From: Rubrivivax sp.
Lineage (GTDB): Bacteria > Pseudomonadota > Gammaproteobacteria > Burkholderiales > Burkholderiaceae_C
DNA length: 64,000 bases
NCBI GenBank assembly: GCA_019635315.1
Contig: JAHBZT010000005.1
Location: forward strand, 363,234-427,233
Direction: 5' to 3'
The notes beneath the pieces are model-generated. The model saw only the letters and a list, made by a program, of their open reading frames with translations. It did no database searches and had not been told where the DNA came from. The translations under genes were made by a program, and so were the position numbers. Positions 32,939 through 42,842 of the stretch are shown here, one piece after another. Position 1 is the stretch's first letter, and every line of letters starts with the position of its first letter.

Positions 32939-33709
32939 TCAGCGGCGGTGCACCGACACCGCGCCGGGCCCCTGTCCGACCGGCATCAGCTGCAGCAGCG
33001 AGACGTTGACATGCGCCGGCTGCGCGGCGACCCAGGCCACGGCCTCGGCGACGTCCTCGGGCTGCATCGGCTCGGCGCCCTCGTAGATCGCCGCGGCACG
33101 CGCCGCGTCGCCCTTGAAGCGCACGAGCGAGAACTCGCTGCCCGCCACCATGCCCGGCTCGATCACCGTCACGCGCACCGGCGTGGCGATCAGGTCGGCC
33201 TTGAGCCCGTAGCCGAGCTGGCGCACGAAGGCCTTGCTGGCGCCGTACACGTTGCCGCCCGGGTAGGCAAACTGCGCCGCGATCGAGCCGATGTGCACGA
33301 CGTGCCCGCGCCCGCGCGCCACCATGCCGGGCAGCAGCGCGTGCGTGACGGCCAGCAGGCCGGTGATGTTGGTCGCCACCATCGCACGCCAGTCGGCCAG
33401 ATCGGCCTGCTGGGCGGGTTCGCGTCCGAGCGCGAGGCCGGCGTTGTTGACCAGCAGGTCGACCGCGCGCCAGTCCGCCGGCAAGGCCTGCGGCAGCGCA
33501 GCGACCGCCGCGTCGTCGGTGACGTCCAGAGGCCAGGGCAGCACGGCGCCGCCCAGATCACCGGCCAGCGCCTGCAGCGCCTGGGCGCGGCGTGCGCAGG
33601 CGACGACGCGCCAGCCGTCGGCAGCCAGCCGGCGCACGGTGGCCTGGCCGATGCCGACGCTGGCGCCGGTGACGAGCGCGGTGCCGCGCGGTGCCGAGGG
33701 AGCATGCAT
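32939..33709 (-). CDS. Short-chain dehydrogenase/reductase (YdfG-like)
   Basis: 256 residues with the classical SDR layout: nucleotide-binding TGASVGIG near 14-21, NNAGLALG near 88, catalytic Ser in HIGSIAAQFAYPGGN near 137 and YGASK near 152-156. The region after the active site (EPGMVAGSEFSLVRFKGD) resembles YdfG-type 3-hydroxy acid dehydrogenases, which use NADP. The substrate cannot be fixed from sequence. Monocistronic. Confidence 0.9.
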   Translation of the reverse strand: MHAPSAPRGTALVTGASVGIGQATVRRLAADGWRVVACARRAQALQALAGDLGGAVLPWPLDVTDDAAVAALPQALPADWRAVDLLVNNAGLALGREPAQQADLADWRAMVATNITGLLAVTHALLPGMVARGRGHVVHIGSIAAQFAYPGGNVYGASKAFVRQLGYGLKADLIATPVRVTVIEPGMVAGSEFSLVRFKGDAARAAAIYEGAEPMQPEDVAEAVAWVAAQPAHVNVSLLQLMPVGQGPGAVSVHRR

Positions 33710-33843
33710 GCGGCGACTGTAGCGCCGCCCTGGCCTGCAGCTGCCGGGCCTGACGCGACCTGCCGCGCACCGGCGGGCGCGCCGGGCCAGGCACTGGCGA
33801 TCGGCGAAAATTGCCGGTTCCCTGCCGCGCGTGCGGCGACCGC

Positions 33844-36180
33844 ATGCCCTCCATGCCCGATCTCTTCGACGACCTCGATCCCCCGCCGCCCGCCGCCGCC
33901 GAGCCTGGCGAGCACCTCGCGCTGGCCGACTATGCGCAGCGCGCCTACCTCGAATATGCGCTGTCGGTGGTCAAGGGCCGCGCGCTGCCCGACGTCTGCG
34001 ACGGCGCCAAGCCGGTGCAGCGGCGCATCCTCTACGCGATGCACCGCATGGGCCTGGCCTTCACCGGCAGCCAGGGCCCGCGGCCGGTCAAGAGTGCACG
34101 CGTGGTCGGCGACGTGCTCGGCCGCTTCCACCCGCATGGCGACCAGGCGGCGTACGACGCGCTGGTGCGCATGGCGCAGGACTTCAGCCAGCGCTACCCG
34201 CTGATCGACGGCCAGGGCAATTTCGGCAGCCGCGACGGCGACGGCGCCGCGGCGATGCGCTACACCGAGGCGCGGTTGGCGCCGATCGCGCGGCTGCTGC
34301 TGGACGAGATCGACGAAGGCACGGTCGACTTCCAGCCCAACTACGACGGCAGCACCGAGGAGCCGAGGCAGCTGCCGGCGCGGCTGCCGTTCGTGCTGCT
34401 CAACGGCGCCAGCGGCATCGCGGTCGGCCTGGCCACCGAGGTGCCCCCGCACAACCTGCGCGAGGTCGCCGCGGCGACGGTGGCGCTGATCAAGGACGAC
34501 AGGCTCTCCGACGACGCGCTCGCCGCGCTGCTGCCGGCGCCGGACTTCCCGGGCGGCGGCCAGATCATCAGCCCGCTGGCCGACATCCGCGAAGCCTACC
34601 GCAGCGGCCGCGGCAGCCTCAAGGTGCGCGCACGCTGGATCGTCGAGGACCTGGCGCGCGGCCAGTGGCAGCTCGTCGTCACCGAACTGCCACCCAACAC
34701 CAGCGCGCAGAAGGTGCTGGAAGAGATCGAGGAGCTGACCAACCCGAAGATCCGCACCGGCAAGAAGGCGCTGCTGCAGGAGCAGGTGCAGCTCAAGCAG
34801 ACCGTGCTGGCGGTGCTGGATGCGGTGCGCGACGAGAGCAGCAAGGACGCCCCGGTGCGCCTGGTCTTCGAGCCGCGCAGCCGCACGACCCCGGTCCAGG
34901 AGCTGGTGCGCACGCTGCTCGCGCACACCAGCCTGGAAGGCAGCGTCGCGATGAACCTCACGGTCATCGGCGCCGACGGCCGGCCCACCGCCAAGAGCCT
35001 GCGCCGGCTGCTGCAGGAGTGGATCGGCTTCCGCCTGGCCACCGTCGAACGCCGCACGCGCCACCGGCTGGCGAAGGTGCTGGACCGCATCCACGTGCTC
35101 GAGGGCCGGCAGCTGGTGCTGCTGAACATCGACGAGGTCATCCGCATCATCCGCAACGCCGACGAGCCCAAGCCGGCGCTGATCGAACGCTTCCGTCTCA
35201 GCGACCGCCAGGCCGAGGACATCCTCGAGATCCGGCTGCGCCAGCTGGCGCGGCTGGAGGCGATCCGCATCGAGCAGGAACTGAAGGACCTGCGCGAGCA
35301 GCAGGCGAAGCTGGAGGACATCCTCGGCAGCCCCGCGGCGCTCAAGCGCACGGTGATCCGCGAGATCGAGGCCGACGCCAAGGCGCATGGCGACGAGCGC
35401 CGCACGCTGGTGCAGGAGGACAAGCGCGCGACCGCCGAGCTGCGCGTCGTCGACGAGCCGGTGACGGTGGTCGTCAGCCTGAAGGGCTGGGTGCGCGCGC
35501 TGAAGGGCCACGAGGTCGAGGTCGGCGCGCTCGCCTTCAAGGCCGGCGACGCGCTGTACGGCACCTTCCCCTGCCGCAGCGTGGACACGCTGCTGGTCTT
35601 CGGCGGCAACGGCCGCGTCTACAGCGTCGCCGTCGGCACGCTGCCCGGCGGCCGCGGCGACGGCGTGCCGATCACGACGCTGATCGACCTGGAGAGCGGC
35701 ACGCAGGTCGTGCACCACTATGCCGGCGCCGCCGAGACCACGCTGCTGCTGGCCAATACCGGCGGCTTCGGCCTGCTGGCGCGCGCGGGCGACCTGCAGG
35801 GCCGCAACCGCGGCGGCCGCGGCTTCCTGACGCTGGCCGAGGGCGAGCGCGTGCTGCCGCCGGTGGTGGTGGCGCCCGGCCACGACAAGGTGGCGACGCT
35901 GGCGATGGACGGCCGGCTGCTCGTCTTCCCGCTCGCCGAGCTGAAGCTGCAGCCCGGCGGCGGCCGCGGGCTGACGCTGATGGATGTGGACGCGAAGTCG
36001 CCGCTGGTCTCGGTGGCGAGCTGCGCCGACGCGCTGAAGCTCGAAGGCAGCGGCCGCGGCGGCAAGCCGCGCGAGGACCTGCTGCGCCGCGCCGCGCTGG
36101 ACGCGCACCTGGGCAAGCGCGCGCGCAAGGGGCGCAAGGCCGAGGGCTTCGTCAAGCTGCTGCGCGTGCTGGCGGCCTGA
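33844..36180 (+). CDS. parC: DNA topoisomerase IV subunit A
   Basis: 778 residues. The catalytic tyrosine is Y140 in AMRYTEARL; upstream are the winged-helix [14 protein letters not shown] (near 53) and [15 protein letters not shown] (near 87-100, the quinolone-resistance region). The C-terminal third (about 520-778) contains degenerate beta-pinwheel repeats. The start PSMPDLFDD and overall length identify ParC rather than GyrA. No parE is in the window. A second ATG at 33853 is an alternative start. Confidence 0.96.
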   Translation: MPSMPDLFDDLDPPPPAAAEPGEHLALADYAQRAYLEYALSVVKGRALPDVCDGAKPVQRRILYAMHRMGLAFTGSQGPRPVKSARVVGDVLGRFHPHGDQAAYDALVRMAQDFSQRYPLIDGQGNFGSRDGDGAAAMRYTEARLAPIARLLLDEIDEGTVDFQPNYDGSTEEPRQLPARLPFVLLNGASGIAVGLATEVPPHNLREVAAATVALIKDDRLSDDALAALLPAPDFPGGGQIISPLADIREAYRSGRGSLKVRARWIVEDLARGQWQLVVTELPPNTSAQKVLEEIEELTNPKIRTGKKALLQEQVQLKQTVLAVLDAVRDESSKDAPVRLVFEPRSRTTPVQELVRTLLAHTSLEGSVAMNLTVIGADGRPTAKSLRRLLQEWIGFRLATVERRTRHRLAKVLDRIHVLEGRQLVLLNIDEVIRIIRNADEPKPALIERFRLSDRQAEDILEIRLRQLARLEAIRIEQELKDLREQQAKLEDILGSPAALKRTVIREIEADAKAHGDERRTLVQEDKRATAELRVVDEPVTVVVSLKGWVRALKGHEVEVGALAFKAGDALYGTFPCRSVDTLLVFGGNGRVYSVAVGTLPGGRGDGVPITTLIDLESGTQVVHHYAGAAETTLLLANTGGFGLLARAGDLQGRNRGGRGFLTLAEGERVLPPVVVAPGHDKVATLAMDGRLLVFPLAELKLQPGGGRGLTLMDVDAKSPLVSVASCADALKLEGSGRGGKPREDLLRRAALDAHLGKRARKGRKAEGFVKLLRVLAA

Positions 36181-36268
36181 TCGCGCCGCCGGCGCGTCAA
36201 GGCCCCGGCCGGCGCCGGGCCGGGCGAGCGGCGAAAATCCGCCCTTTCCGACCCCCAAGGAACCCGGC

Positions 36269-38209
36269 GTGACCCTTTCGTCCAAGCCCTGGCGCCGCAC
36301 GGCACCGCGCCCCGCATCCAGCACCGGCACGGTCGCGGCGCTGGCCGCCATCACCGTCGCGCTCGCGTCGGCGGCGCTGCCCACCGCTGCGCAGACGGCC
36401 GCTCAGACCGCTCGGACGGCCGTGCCGGCCCTGCCCGCGCTGAAACCGACCTGGGACCTGTCCACGCTGTTCGCCAGCGACGAGGCCTGGGACGCCGAGC
36501 GCCGCGCGCTGCTGGCCGAACTGCCGGCGCTGCGTGCGCTGCGCCAGGGCTTCGGCCGCGACGCGGCCTCGCTGCGCGCCGCGCTGGACCGCCTGTCCGA
36601 CGCCCAGCGCCGCTTCAGCCGCGCCTGGGTCTATGCCAGCGCGCACGGCTCGACGGACAACCGCGACGCGCGCAACCAGGAGCGCGTCGCGCTGATGCGC
36701 GCCGCCGGCGGCCAGTTCGGCGCGGCGACGAGCTGGGTGCCGGGCGCGATCCGCGAACTCGGCACCGAGAAGGTCGAGGCCTTCCTGCGCGCCGACCCGG
36801 CCCTCGCGAAGCACGCCGTGCGGCTGCGCGACGTGCTGCGCCAGGCGAAGCACCAGCTGCACCCGGAGGCCGAGGCCGCGCTGGCCGCGCTGTCGCCGGC
36901 GCTCAACAGCACCACCAGCACGCGCTCGCTGCTGGTCAACGCCGACATCCCCTGGCCCGAGCTGACGGTCGCCGGCAGGACCGAGCGCCTCAACGACACC
37001 GGCTATGCGCGTCTGCGCGAGCACCCCGACCGCGCCGTTCGCGAGCAGGTCTTCAAGACCTTCTTCGGCGCCTACGGCCGGTATGCCAATACGCTGGGCA
37101 CGACGCTGGCCCAGCGCGTCGAGCAGGGTGTGATCCAGGCCCGGCTGCGCGGCCACCCGTCGGCGGTGGCGGCCAGCCTGGCCGAGCACGACATCCCCGA
37201 GAGCGTCTACCGCACGCTGGTCGCCGAGGTGGGCCGCGGGCTGCCGACGCTGCACCGCTACTTCCGGCTGCGCCAGCGCCTGCTGGGCCTGCCCGACCTG
37301 GCCTACCACGACATCTACCCGGACATGGTGGCGTCGCCGCGCCGGTTTCCGCTGGCCGAGACCGCGGCGCTGACGCTGGCCTCGGTGGCGCCGCTGGGCG
37401 CGGACTACCAGACGCTGCTGGCGCAGGCCTATGCCGCCGGCACCATGGATGTCTACCCGGCGGAGGGCAAGAGCTCGGGCGCCTACCAGAGCGGCATCTA
37501 CGGCCAGACGCCGCTGATCTTCCTGAACCACCAGGACAGCTTCGGCAGCGCGAGCACCTTCACGCACGAGTGGGGGCACGGCATGCACACCATCCTGGCC
37601 AACCGCACGCAGCCCTACGAGACCGCGCGCTACCCGCTGTTCGTGGCCGAGATCGCCGCCTTCACGCACGAGCTGCTGCTGCAGGAGCACATGCTGAAGC
37701 AGGCCGCCACGCGCGAGGAACGGCTGTTCTTCCTCGGCGAGGCGCTGGAGCGCCTGCGCGGCGCCTTCTTCCGCCAGGCCATGTTCGCCGAGTTCGAGCT
37801 CGCCACCCACGACGCCGTGCAGCGCGGCGAGGCGCTGACCGGCCGGCGGATGACGCAGCTGTACTGCGAGCTGCTCGGCCGCTACCACGGCCAGGCCGAG
37901 GGCGTGATGAAGATCGACCCGGTGGTGTGCAGCGAATGGGCCTACATCCCGCACTTCTACCGCCCCTTCTACGTCTACCAGTACGCCACCTCGATGGCCG
38001 CGGCCAGCCACTTCGCGCAGCGCATCCTGGACGGCGGCGCGCGCGAGCGCGAGACCTACCTCGACGTGCTGCGCGCCGGCGGCTCCATGCACCCGGTGCC
38101 GCTGCTGCAGCGCGCCGGGCTGGACATGCGCTCGCCCGAGCCCTACCGCGCGCTGGTCGCGCGCATGGACGCGCTGCTCGACGAGATGGAACGGCTGCTC
38201 CCGCAGTAG
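36269..38209 (+). CDS. Exported M3B oligoendopeptidase F-type peptidase
   Basis: 646 residues. The zinc motif HEWGH lies near 434-438 ([12 protein letters not shown]), with the third ligand region [11 protein letters not shown] following, and PepF-type C-terminal [12 protein letters not shown]. The N-terminus ([10 protein letters not shown] followed by a long Ala-rich hydrophobic run to about residue 45) looks like a Sec-type signal peptide, possibly Tat-like because of the RR, so the enzyme is predicted periplasmic. Most described PepF enzymes are cytoplasmic. The GTG start has AAGGA 7 bases upstream. Confidence 0.9.
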   Translation: MTLSSKPWRRTAPRPASSTGTVAALAAITVALASAALPTAAQTAAQTARTAVPALPALKPTWDLSTLFASDEAWDAERRALLAELPALRALRQGFGRDAASLRAALDRLSDAQRRFSRAWVYASAHGSTDNRDARNQERVALMRAAGGQFGAATSWVPGAIRELGTEKVEAFLRADPALAKHAVRLRDVLRQAKHQLHPEAEAALAALSPALNSTTSTRSLLVNADIPWPELTVAGRTERLNDTGYARLREHPDRAVREQVFKTFFGAYGRYANTLGTTLAQRVEQGVIQARLRGHPSAVAASLAEHDIPESVYRTLVAEVGRGLPTLHRYFRLRQRLLGLPDLAYHDIYPDMVASPRRFPLAETAALTLASVAPLGADYQTLLAQAYAAGTMDVYPAEGKSSGAYQSGIYGQTPLIFLNHQDSFGSASTFTHEWGHGMHTILANRTQPYETARYPLFVAEIAAFTHELLLQEHMLKQAATREERLFFLGEALERLRGAFFRQAMFAEFELATHDAVQRGEALTGRRMTQLYCELLGRYHGQAEGVMKIDPVVCSEWAYIPHFYRPFYVYQYATSMAAASHFAQRILDGGARERETYLDVLRAGGSMHPVPLLQRAGLDMRSPEPYRALVARMDALLDEMERLLPQ

Positions 38210-38302
38210 GCGGCGCCCGCCCCGGCCCGCCCAGGCCCGGACCGGCGTGAATCGCACCTGCCTCGCCGGCCCGGTGCGCGTGCGCTGCGCCGCGGCGCAG
38301 CG

Positions 38303-38308
38303 TAGGAT
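38303..38308 (+). promoter_or_regulatory. Candidate -10 box (TAGGAT) at the hybrid-kinase start
   Basis: TAGGAT ends six bases before ATG 38315, which would place the transcription start on or next to the ATG. No ribosome-binding site is visible and no convincing -35 element is seen. Possible leaderless mRNA; weak. Confidence 0.25.
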
Positions 38309-38314
38309 GGCCGC

Positions 38315-40708
38315 ATGAGCGTCGTGCCGCCGCAGTCGCCGCCGCCGGAGGACCTGTCGCTGCTGCGCGCCGACGCCGGCAGCGGCGGCGAGCACCAGCG
38401 CATGCTGGCGCTGCTGATCCGCACCACCGAGCAGGGCATCTGGTTCATCGACAACCAGCTGCGCACCACCGACGCCAACCCGGCGATGTGCCGCATCCTC
38501 GGGCTGCCGCTGGACCAGATCCTGGGCCGCGACATCTACAGCTTCGTCGACGAGGCCAACGCCGAGATCTTCCGCGAGCATGTGCGCCGGCGCGCCGAGG
38601 GCGTGGCCGAAGGCTACGAGATCGCGCTGCGGCGCCCCGACGGCACGCTGGTGCCGTGCTGGAACAACGCCACCCCGGTCTTCGACGCCGGCCGGCGCAA
38701 GATCGGCGCGGTCGGCATGTTCTCGGACATCAGCGCGCTCAAGCGCACCGAGCATGAACTGCGCGCGGCCCACGAACGACTGGCGCAGCAGTCGCGCGTC
38801 ATGGCGACCACGCTGCAGGGCCTGCGCCAAGGGGTCATCACGGTGGACCCCGGGCAGCGCGTGGTGCTGTGGAATACGCGGCTGCTGGAGCTGCTGCAGC
38901 TGCCGGAATCGCTGCTGGCGCGCGGCCCCGCGGTCGAGGAGATCGCGCGCTGGCAGGTCGCGCACGGCCACTTCAGCGCCGACGACCTGGCGCGCTTCCA
39001 GGCCGCTGGGCTGCACACCGCGAGCTACCGCCGGCACGGGCCCGGCGGACGCGTGCTGGACATCGAGTCGCACGCCGCCGGCGACGGCAGCTTCGTGCGC
39101 ACCTTCACCGACGTCACCGAGCAGGTGCGTGCCGAGCAGGCGCTGCGCGACAGCGAGCAGCGCTTCCGCAGCATGGCCGACGCGGCGCCGGCGCTGATCT
39201 GGCAAAGCGACGCGAGCGGCCACGCCGTCTGGTTCAACCAGCGCTGGCTGGAGGCCACCGGCCGCACGCTGGAGGACGAGTGCGCGCGCCCCTGGAGCGA
39301 GCGCATCCACCCCGAGGACCTCGAGCGCTGCCAGTCCGCCTACGACCAGGCGGTGGCCGGCCGCACGCCGTTCCGCATCGAGTACCGGCTGCTGCGCCCG
39401 GACGGCCGCCCCTGCGTGCTGGAGGACAACGGCATCCCGCGCCTGCGCGCCGACGGCGGCTTCGAGGGCTATGTCGTCTACGGCTGGGACATCACCGCGC
39501 GCAAGGCGGCCGAGCATGCGCTGATCGCCGCCCGCGACGAGGCCGAACGCGCCAGCCGGGCGAAGAACGACTTCCTCTCGCGCATGAGCCACGAGCTGCG
39601 CACGCCGCTGAACGCGGTGCTCGGCTTCGCGCAGCTGATGCAGGCCGACGCCGCCGAGGCGCTGGGGCCGGCGCAGCGCACGCGGCTGCACGAGCTGCAG
39701 CGCGGCGCGCGCCACCTGCTGACGCTGATCAACGACGTGCTGGATCTCTCGCGCATCGAGGCCGGCACGCTGCCGCTGACGCTGTCGGCGGTGGACGTGG
39801 CCGCCGCGGTCGCCGAATGCCTGCCGCTGGTGGAGGCGGCGGCCGCCGGCCGCGGGCTGCAGCTGGACCTGCGGCCGCCGGCCACCCCCGCGCCGCCGGC
39901 GCGCGCCGACCCGGTGCGGCTCAAGCAGGTGCTGCTCAACCTGCTGTCCAACGCCGTGAAATACACGCCGGCGGGCGGCCGCGTGTGGGTCGCCTGGCAG
40001 CGGCGCGACGACGCGGTGGCCGGGTTCGCGGGGCCGCAGGTGCACATCGAGGTCGGCGACACCGGTCCCGGGCTGGCGCCGCAGGAGCAGGAGCGGCTGT
40101 TCCAGCCGTTCGAGCGCCTGGACGCGGCGCGCAGCGGCGTGGACGGCGCCGGCATCGGCCTGGCGCTGAGCAAGTGGCTGGTCGGCCTGATGCACGGCGA
40201 ACTGGGCGTGGACAGCGCGCCGGGCGCGGGCAGCCGCTTCTGGCTGCGGCTGGCGGCCGCCGGCACCGAGACCGGCGCGCCGGTGCCGGCCGCCGAGGCG
40301 ACACGGCCCGGCCCGCTCGACGCGCTGGCCGCGACGGCGCTGCGCCGCCGCGTGCTGTACGTCGAGGACAACGAGGTCAACCGCCTGCTGATGCAGGGCA
40401 TGCTGGAACGCCACCCCGGCGTCGCGCTGCAGCTCGCCGAACGCCCGGAAGACGCGCTCGCGATCGCCGAACGGGCGCCGCCGGACCTGGTGCTGCTGGA
40501 CATCCAGCTGCCCGGCATCGACGGCTTCGAGGTGCTGCGCCGGATGCGCGCGATGCCGGCGATGGCCGGCGTGCCGGTGGTCGCGGTGAGCGCCAATGCG
40601 ATGCCCGACGACCGCGAGCGCGCGGTCGCCGCCGGCTTCGACGACTACGTCACCAAGCCCATCGACATGCCGCTGCTGCTGGCCACCGTGGACCGCTGGC
40701 TGCGCTGA
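38315..40708 (+). CDS. Multi-PAS hybrid sensor histidine kinase
   Basis: 797 residues, no membrane segments. PAS domains at about 30-145, 155-262 and 270-400, each followed by a PAC-like strand; HisKA with phosphoacceptor H426 in RMSHELRTPLNAVLGFAQLM; HATPase about 530-645 with NLLSNAVKYTPAGG and a DTGPGL box; and a C-terminal receiver (about 680-797) with D729 in LLDIQLPG and K in YVTKPID. A soluble, probably redox-, ligand- or flavin-sensing kinase. No output regulator is adjacent, and the receiver suggests a phosphorelay through a separate Hpt protein. Confidence 0.94.
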   Translation: MSVVPPQSPPPEDLSLLRADAGSGGEHQRMLALLIRTTEQGIWFIDNQLRTTDANPAMCRILGLPLDQILGRDIYSFVDEANAEIFREHVRRRAEGVAEGYEIALRRPDGTLVPCWNNATPVFDAGRRKIGAVGMFSDISALKRTEHELRAAHERLAQQSRVMATTLQGLRQGVITVDPGQRVVLWNTRLLELLQLPESLLARGPAVEEIARWQVAHGHFSADDLARFQAAGLHTASYRRHGPGGRVLDIESHAAGDGSFVRTFTDVTEQVRAEQALRDSEQRFRSMADAAPALIWQSDASGHAVWFNQRWLEATGRTLEDECARPWSERIHPEDLERCQSAYDQAVAGRTPFRIEYRLLRPDGRPCVLEDNGIPRLRADGGFEGYVVYGWDITARKAAEHALIAARDEAERASRAKNDFLSRMSHELRTPLNAVLGFAQLMQADAAEALGPAQRTRLHELQRGARHLLTLINDVLDLSRIEAGTLPLTLSAVDVAAAVAECLPLVEAAAAGRGLQLDLRPPATPAPPARADPVRLKQVLLNLLSNAVKYTPAGGRVWVAWQRRDDAVAGFAGPQVHIEVGDTGPGLAPQEQERLFQPFERLDAARSGVDGAGIGLALSKWLVGLMHGELGVDSAPGAGSRFWLRLAAAGTETGAPVPAAEATRPGPLDALAATALRRRVLYVEDNEVNRLLMQGMLERHPGVALQLAERPEDALAIAERAPPDLVLLDIQLPGIDGFEVLRRMRAMPAMAGVPVVAVSANAMPDDRERAVAAGFDDYVTKPIDMPLLLATVDRWLR

Positions 40709-40724
40709 CCCCGCAGGTGCGGGG
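40709..40724. terminator. Hairpin immediately after the hybrid-kinase stop codon
   Basis: CCCCGC and GCGGGG form a near-perfect stem starting at the base after the TGA, with a short AGGT loop. There is no T-run, so intrinsic termination is doubtful. Confidence 0.35.
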
Positions 40725-40876
40725 ACGGCGCCGGCACGCCCCGCCACCCCCGGGTGCGGGCGCATTGCGGCACCGCGCGGCACCGGCTTAGACTGGCCCG
40801 ATCGATCAGCAGGGCGGCCGACCGCGGCCGGCGCGACGCCGCAACGGCCGCCGCGAGCCGCCTGCAAGGAGACAGC

Positions 40877-42784
40877 GTGCGGCCCACCGACACCCGCGAC
40901 CCGTCGACGTATCACCGCATCGTCGACTGCCAATGGGCGTGCCCGGCGCACACCCCCGTGCCCGAATACATCCGGCTCGTCGCGCAGGGGCGCTACGACG
41001 AGGCCTACATGGTCAACTGGGTCAGCAACGTCTTCCCGGGCATCCTCGGCCGCACCTGCGACCGGCCCTGCGAACCGGCGTGCCGGCGCGGGCGCGTGGA
41101 GGAGGGCAACCTGCCCGCCGCCGGGCCGTCCCAAGGCGGGCACGTCCCCTCGGGGGGCACCGGCGAAGCGGTGGGGGGTCAGGTCCGGCCCGAGCCGGTG
41201 GCGATCTGCCGGCTCAAGCGCGTCGCGGCCGACTTCAAGGGCCCCGAGGTGCGCGCGATGATCCCGCGCCCGCTGGCGCGCAACGGCAAGCGCGTGGCCT
41301 GCGTCGGTGCCGGGCCGGCGTCGCTGACGGTGGCGCGCGACCTCGCGCTGCAGGGCTACGAGGTCACCGTCTTCGACGGCGAGCGCAAGGCCGGCGGCTT
41401 CATGTGGACGCAGATCCCGCGCTTCCGTCTGCCCGAGCGCGTGATCGACGAGGAGGTCGGCCAGATCCTGGGCCTGGGCGTGGAGCTGCGCGCCGGCCAG
41501 CGCATCGCCTCGATGAAGGCGCTGCTGGCCGAGCCCTGGGACGCCGTCTTCGTCGGCTGTGGCGCGCCGCGCGGGCGCGACCTCGACGTGCCCGGGCGTG
41601 CCGAGGCGGCGGCGAACATCCACATCGGCATCGACTGGCTGGCCTCGGTGTCCTTCGGCCACACGACGAGGATCGGGCGCCGCGTCATCGTGCTCGGCGG
41701 CGGCAATACCGCGATGGACTGCTGCCGCAGCGCGCGCCGGCTGGGGGCCGACGACGTGAAGGTGATCGTGCGCTCGGGCTTCGACGAGATGAAGGCCTCG
41801 CCCTGGGAGAAGGAGGATGCCATGCACGAGGGCATCCCCATCGTCAACTGGCACGTGCCCAAGGCCGTGCTGCACGAAGGCGGGCGCCGGACCGGCATGG
41901 TCTTCGAGATCGTGCGCGCCGAATACGACGCGCAGGGCCGGCGCCGGCTGGTGCCCAGCGGCGAGCCCGACGTCACCTTCGAATGCGACGACGTGCTGGT
42001 CGCCATCGGCCAGGAGAATGCCTTCCCGTGGATCGAGCGCGACGCCGGCATCGACTTCGACCGCCACGGCCTGCCGGTGCTGGACGCCACCACGCTGCAG
42101 AGCTCGCTGCCGCAGGTCTTCTTCGGCGGCGACGCCGCCTTCGGGCCCAAGAACATCATCACCGCGGTGGCGCATGGCCACGAGGCCGCGGTGTCGATCG
42201 ACCGCTTCCTGCACGGCGAGGACCCGGCCGTGCGGCCGCCGCCGCACGTCAACCTGATCTCGCAGAAGATGGGCATCCACGAGTGGAGCTACCACAACGC
42301 GCCGTCGGACGATGCACGCTACAAGGTGCCCTGGGCGGCGGCGGAGAAGGCGCTGGCCAGCATCGCGGTCGAGGTCGAGCTCGGCTTCGACCCGCGTACC
42401 GCGCTGAAGGAGGCCGAGCGCTGCCTGAACTGCGACGTGCAGACGGTGTTCAGCGAACGCCTGTGCATCGAGTGCGACGCCTGCGTGGACATCTGCCCCA
42501 CCGACTGCATCACCTTCACGGACAACGGCGACGAGGACGAGCTGCGCGGGCGGCTCAAGGCGCCGGCGCTGAACAAGGACCAGCCGCTGACCGTGAGCGC
42601 AGCGCTGAAGACGCAGCGCGTGATGGTCAAGGACGAGGACGTCTGCCTGCACTGCGGCCTGTGCGCCGAGCGCTGCCCCACGGGCGCCTGGGACATGCAG
42701 AAATTCCTGCTCATCACCACCAAGGCCGGCCCCAGCTGCCGCGACGGCACGCCGGCGCAGCAGCGCATCGGGGTCCCGGCATGA
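40877..42784 (+). CDS. FAD-dependent NAD(P)H oxidoreductase with Fe-S domains (GltD-like), partner of the downstream KorAB
   Basis: 635 residues from GTG 40877, with AAGGAGA 4-10 bases upstream. The N-terminal helical Fe-S domain has cysteines in CQWACPAHTP and CDRPCEPAC. The FAD site GAGPAS is near 145 and the second dinucleotide site GGGNTA near 275. The C-terminal ferredoxin domain carries two [4Fe-4S] motifs (CIECDACVDICP and CLHCGLCAERCP). It should pass electrons between NAD(P)H and the ferredoxin/2-oxoacid oxidoreductase encoded next. A loop of about 28 residues (about 77-104), Gly/Pro-rich and encoded by hairpin-rich DNA, is inserted between VEEG and PEPVAICRL. Confidence 0.9.
   Translation: MRPTDTRDPSTYHRIVDCQWACPAHTPVPEYIRLVAQGRYDEAYMVNWVSNVFPGILGRTCDRPCEPACRRGRVEEGNLPAAGPSQGGHVPSGGTGEAVGGQVRPEPVAICRLKRVAADFKGPEVRAMIPRPLARNGKRVACVGAGPASLTVARDLALQGYEVTVFDGERKAGGFMWTQIPRFRLPERVIDEEVGQILGLGVELRAGQRIASMKALLAEPWDAVFVGCGAPRGRDLDVPGRAEAAANIHIGIDWLASVSFGHTTRIGRRVIVLGGGNTAMDCCRSARRLGADDVKVIVRSGFDEMKASPWEKEDAMHEGIPIVNWHVPKAVLHEGGRRTGMVFEIVRAEYDAQGRRRLVPSGEPDVTFECDDVLVAIGQENAFPWIERDAGIDFDRHGLPVLDATTLQSSLPQVFFGGDAAFGPKNIITAVAHGHEAAVSIDRFLHGEDPAVRPPPHVNLISQKMGIHEWSYHNAPSDDARYKVPWAAAEKALASIAVEVELGFDPRTALKEAERCLNCDVQTVFSERLCIECDACVDICPTDCITFTDNGDEDELRGRLKAPALNKDQPLTVSAALKTQRVMVKDEDVCLHCGLCAERCPTGAWDMQKFLLITTKAGPSCRDGTPAQQRIGVPA
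41104..41187. repeat. Palindrome-rich in-frame insertion within the oxidoreductase gene
   Basis: GCCCGCC (41112-41118) pairs with GGCGGGC (41134-41140); a CCCC-TC-GGGG run and a G-rich arm follow; and ACCGGC (41158-41163) pairs with GCCGGT (41193-41198) just beyond. The block keeps the frame and encodes a Gly/Pro/Ser loop absent from the expected family sequence. In style it resembles the insertion at 5158-5235 and the hairpins at 48384-48442. Confidence 0.55.
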
Positions 42785-42842
42785 ACGCGCCGGACCGCGA
42801 CCGGCGGACTGCCGGGGCCTGCATCGTTCGGAGGACCAACCC

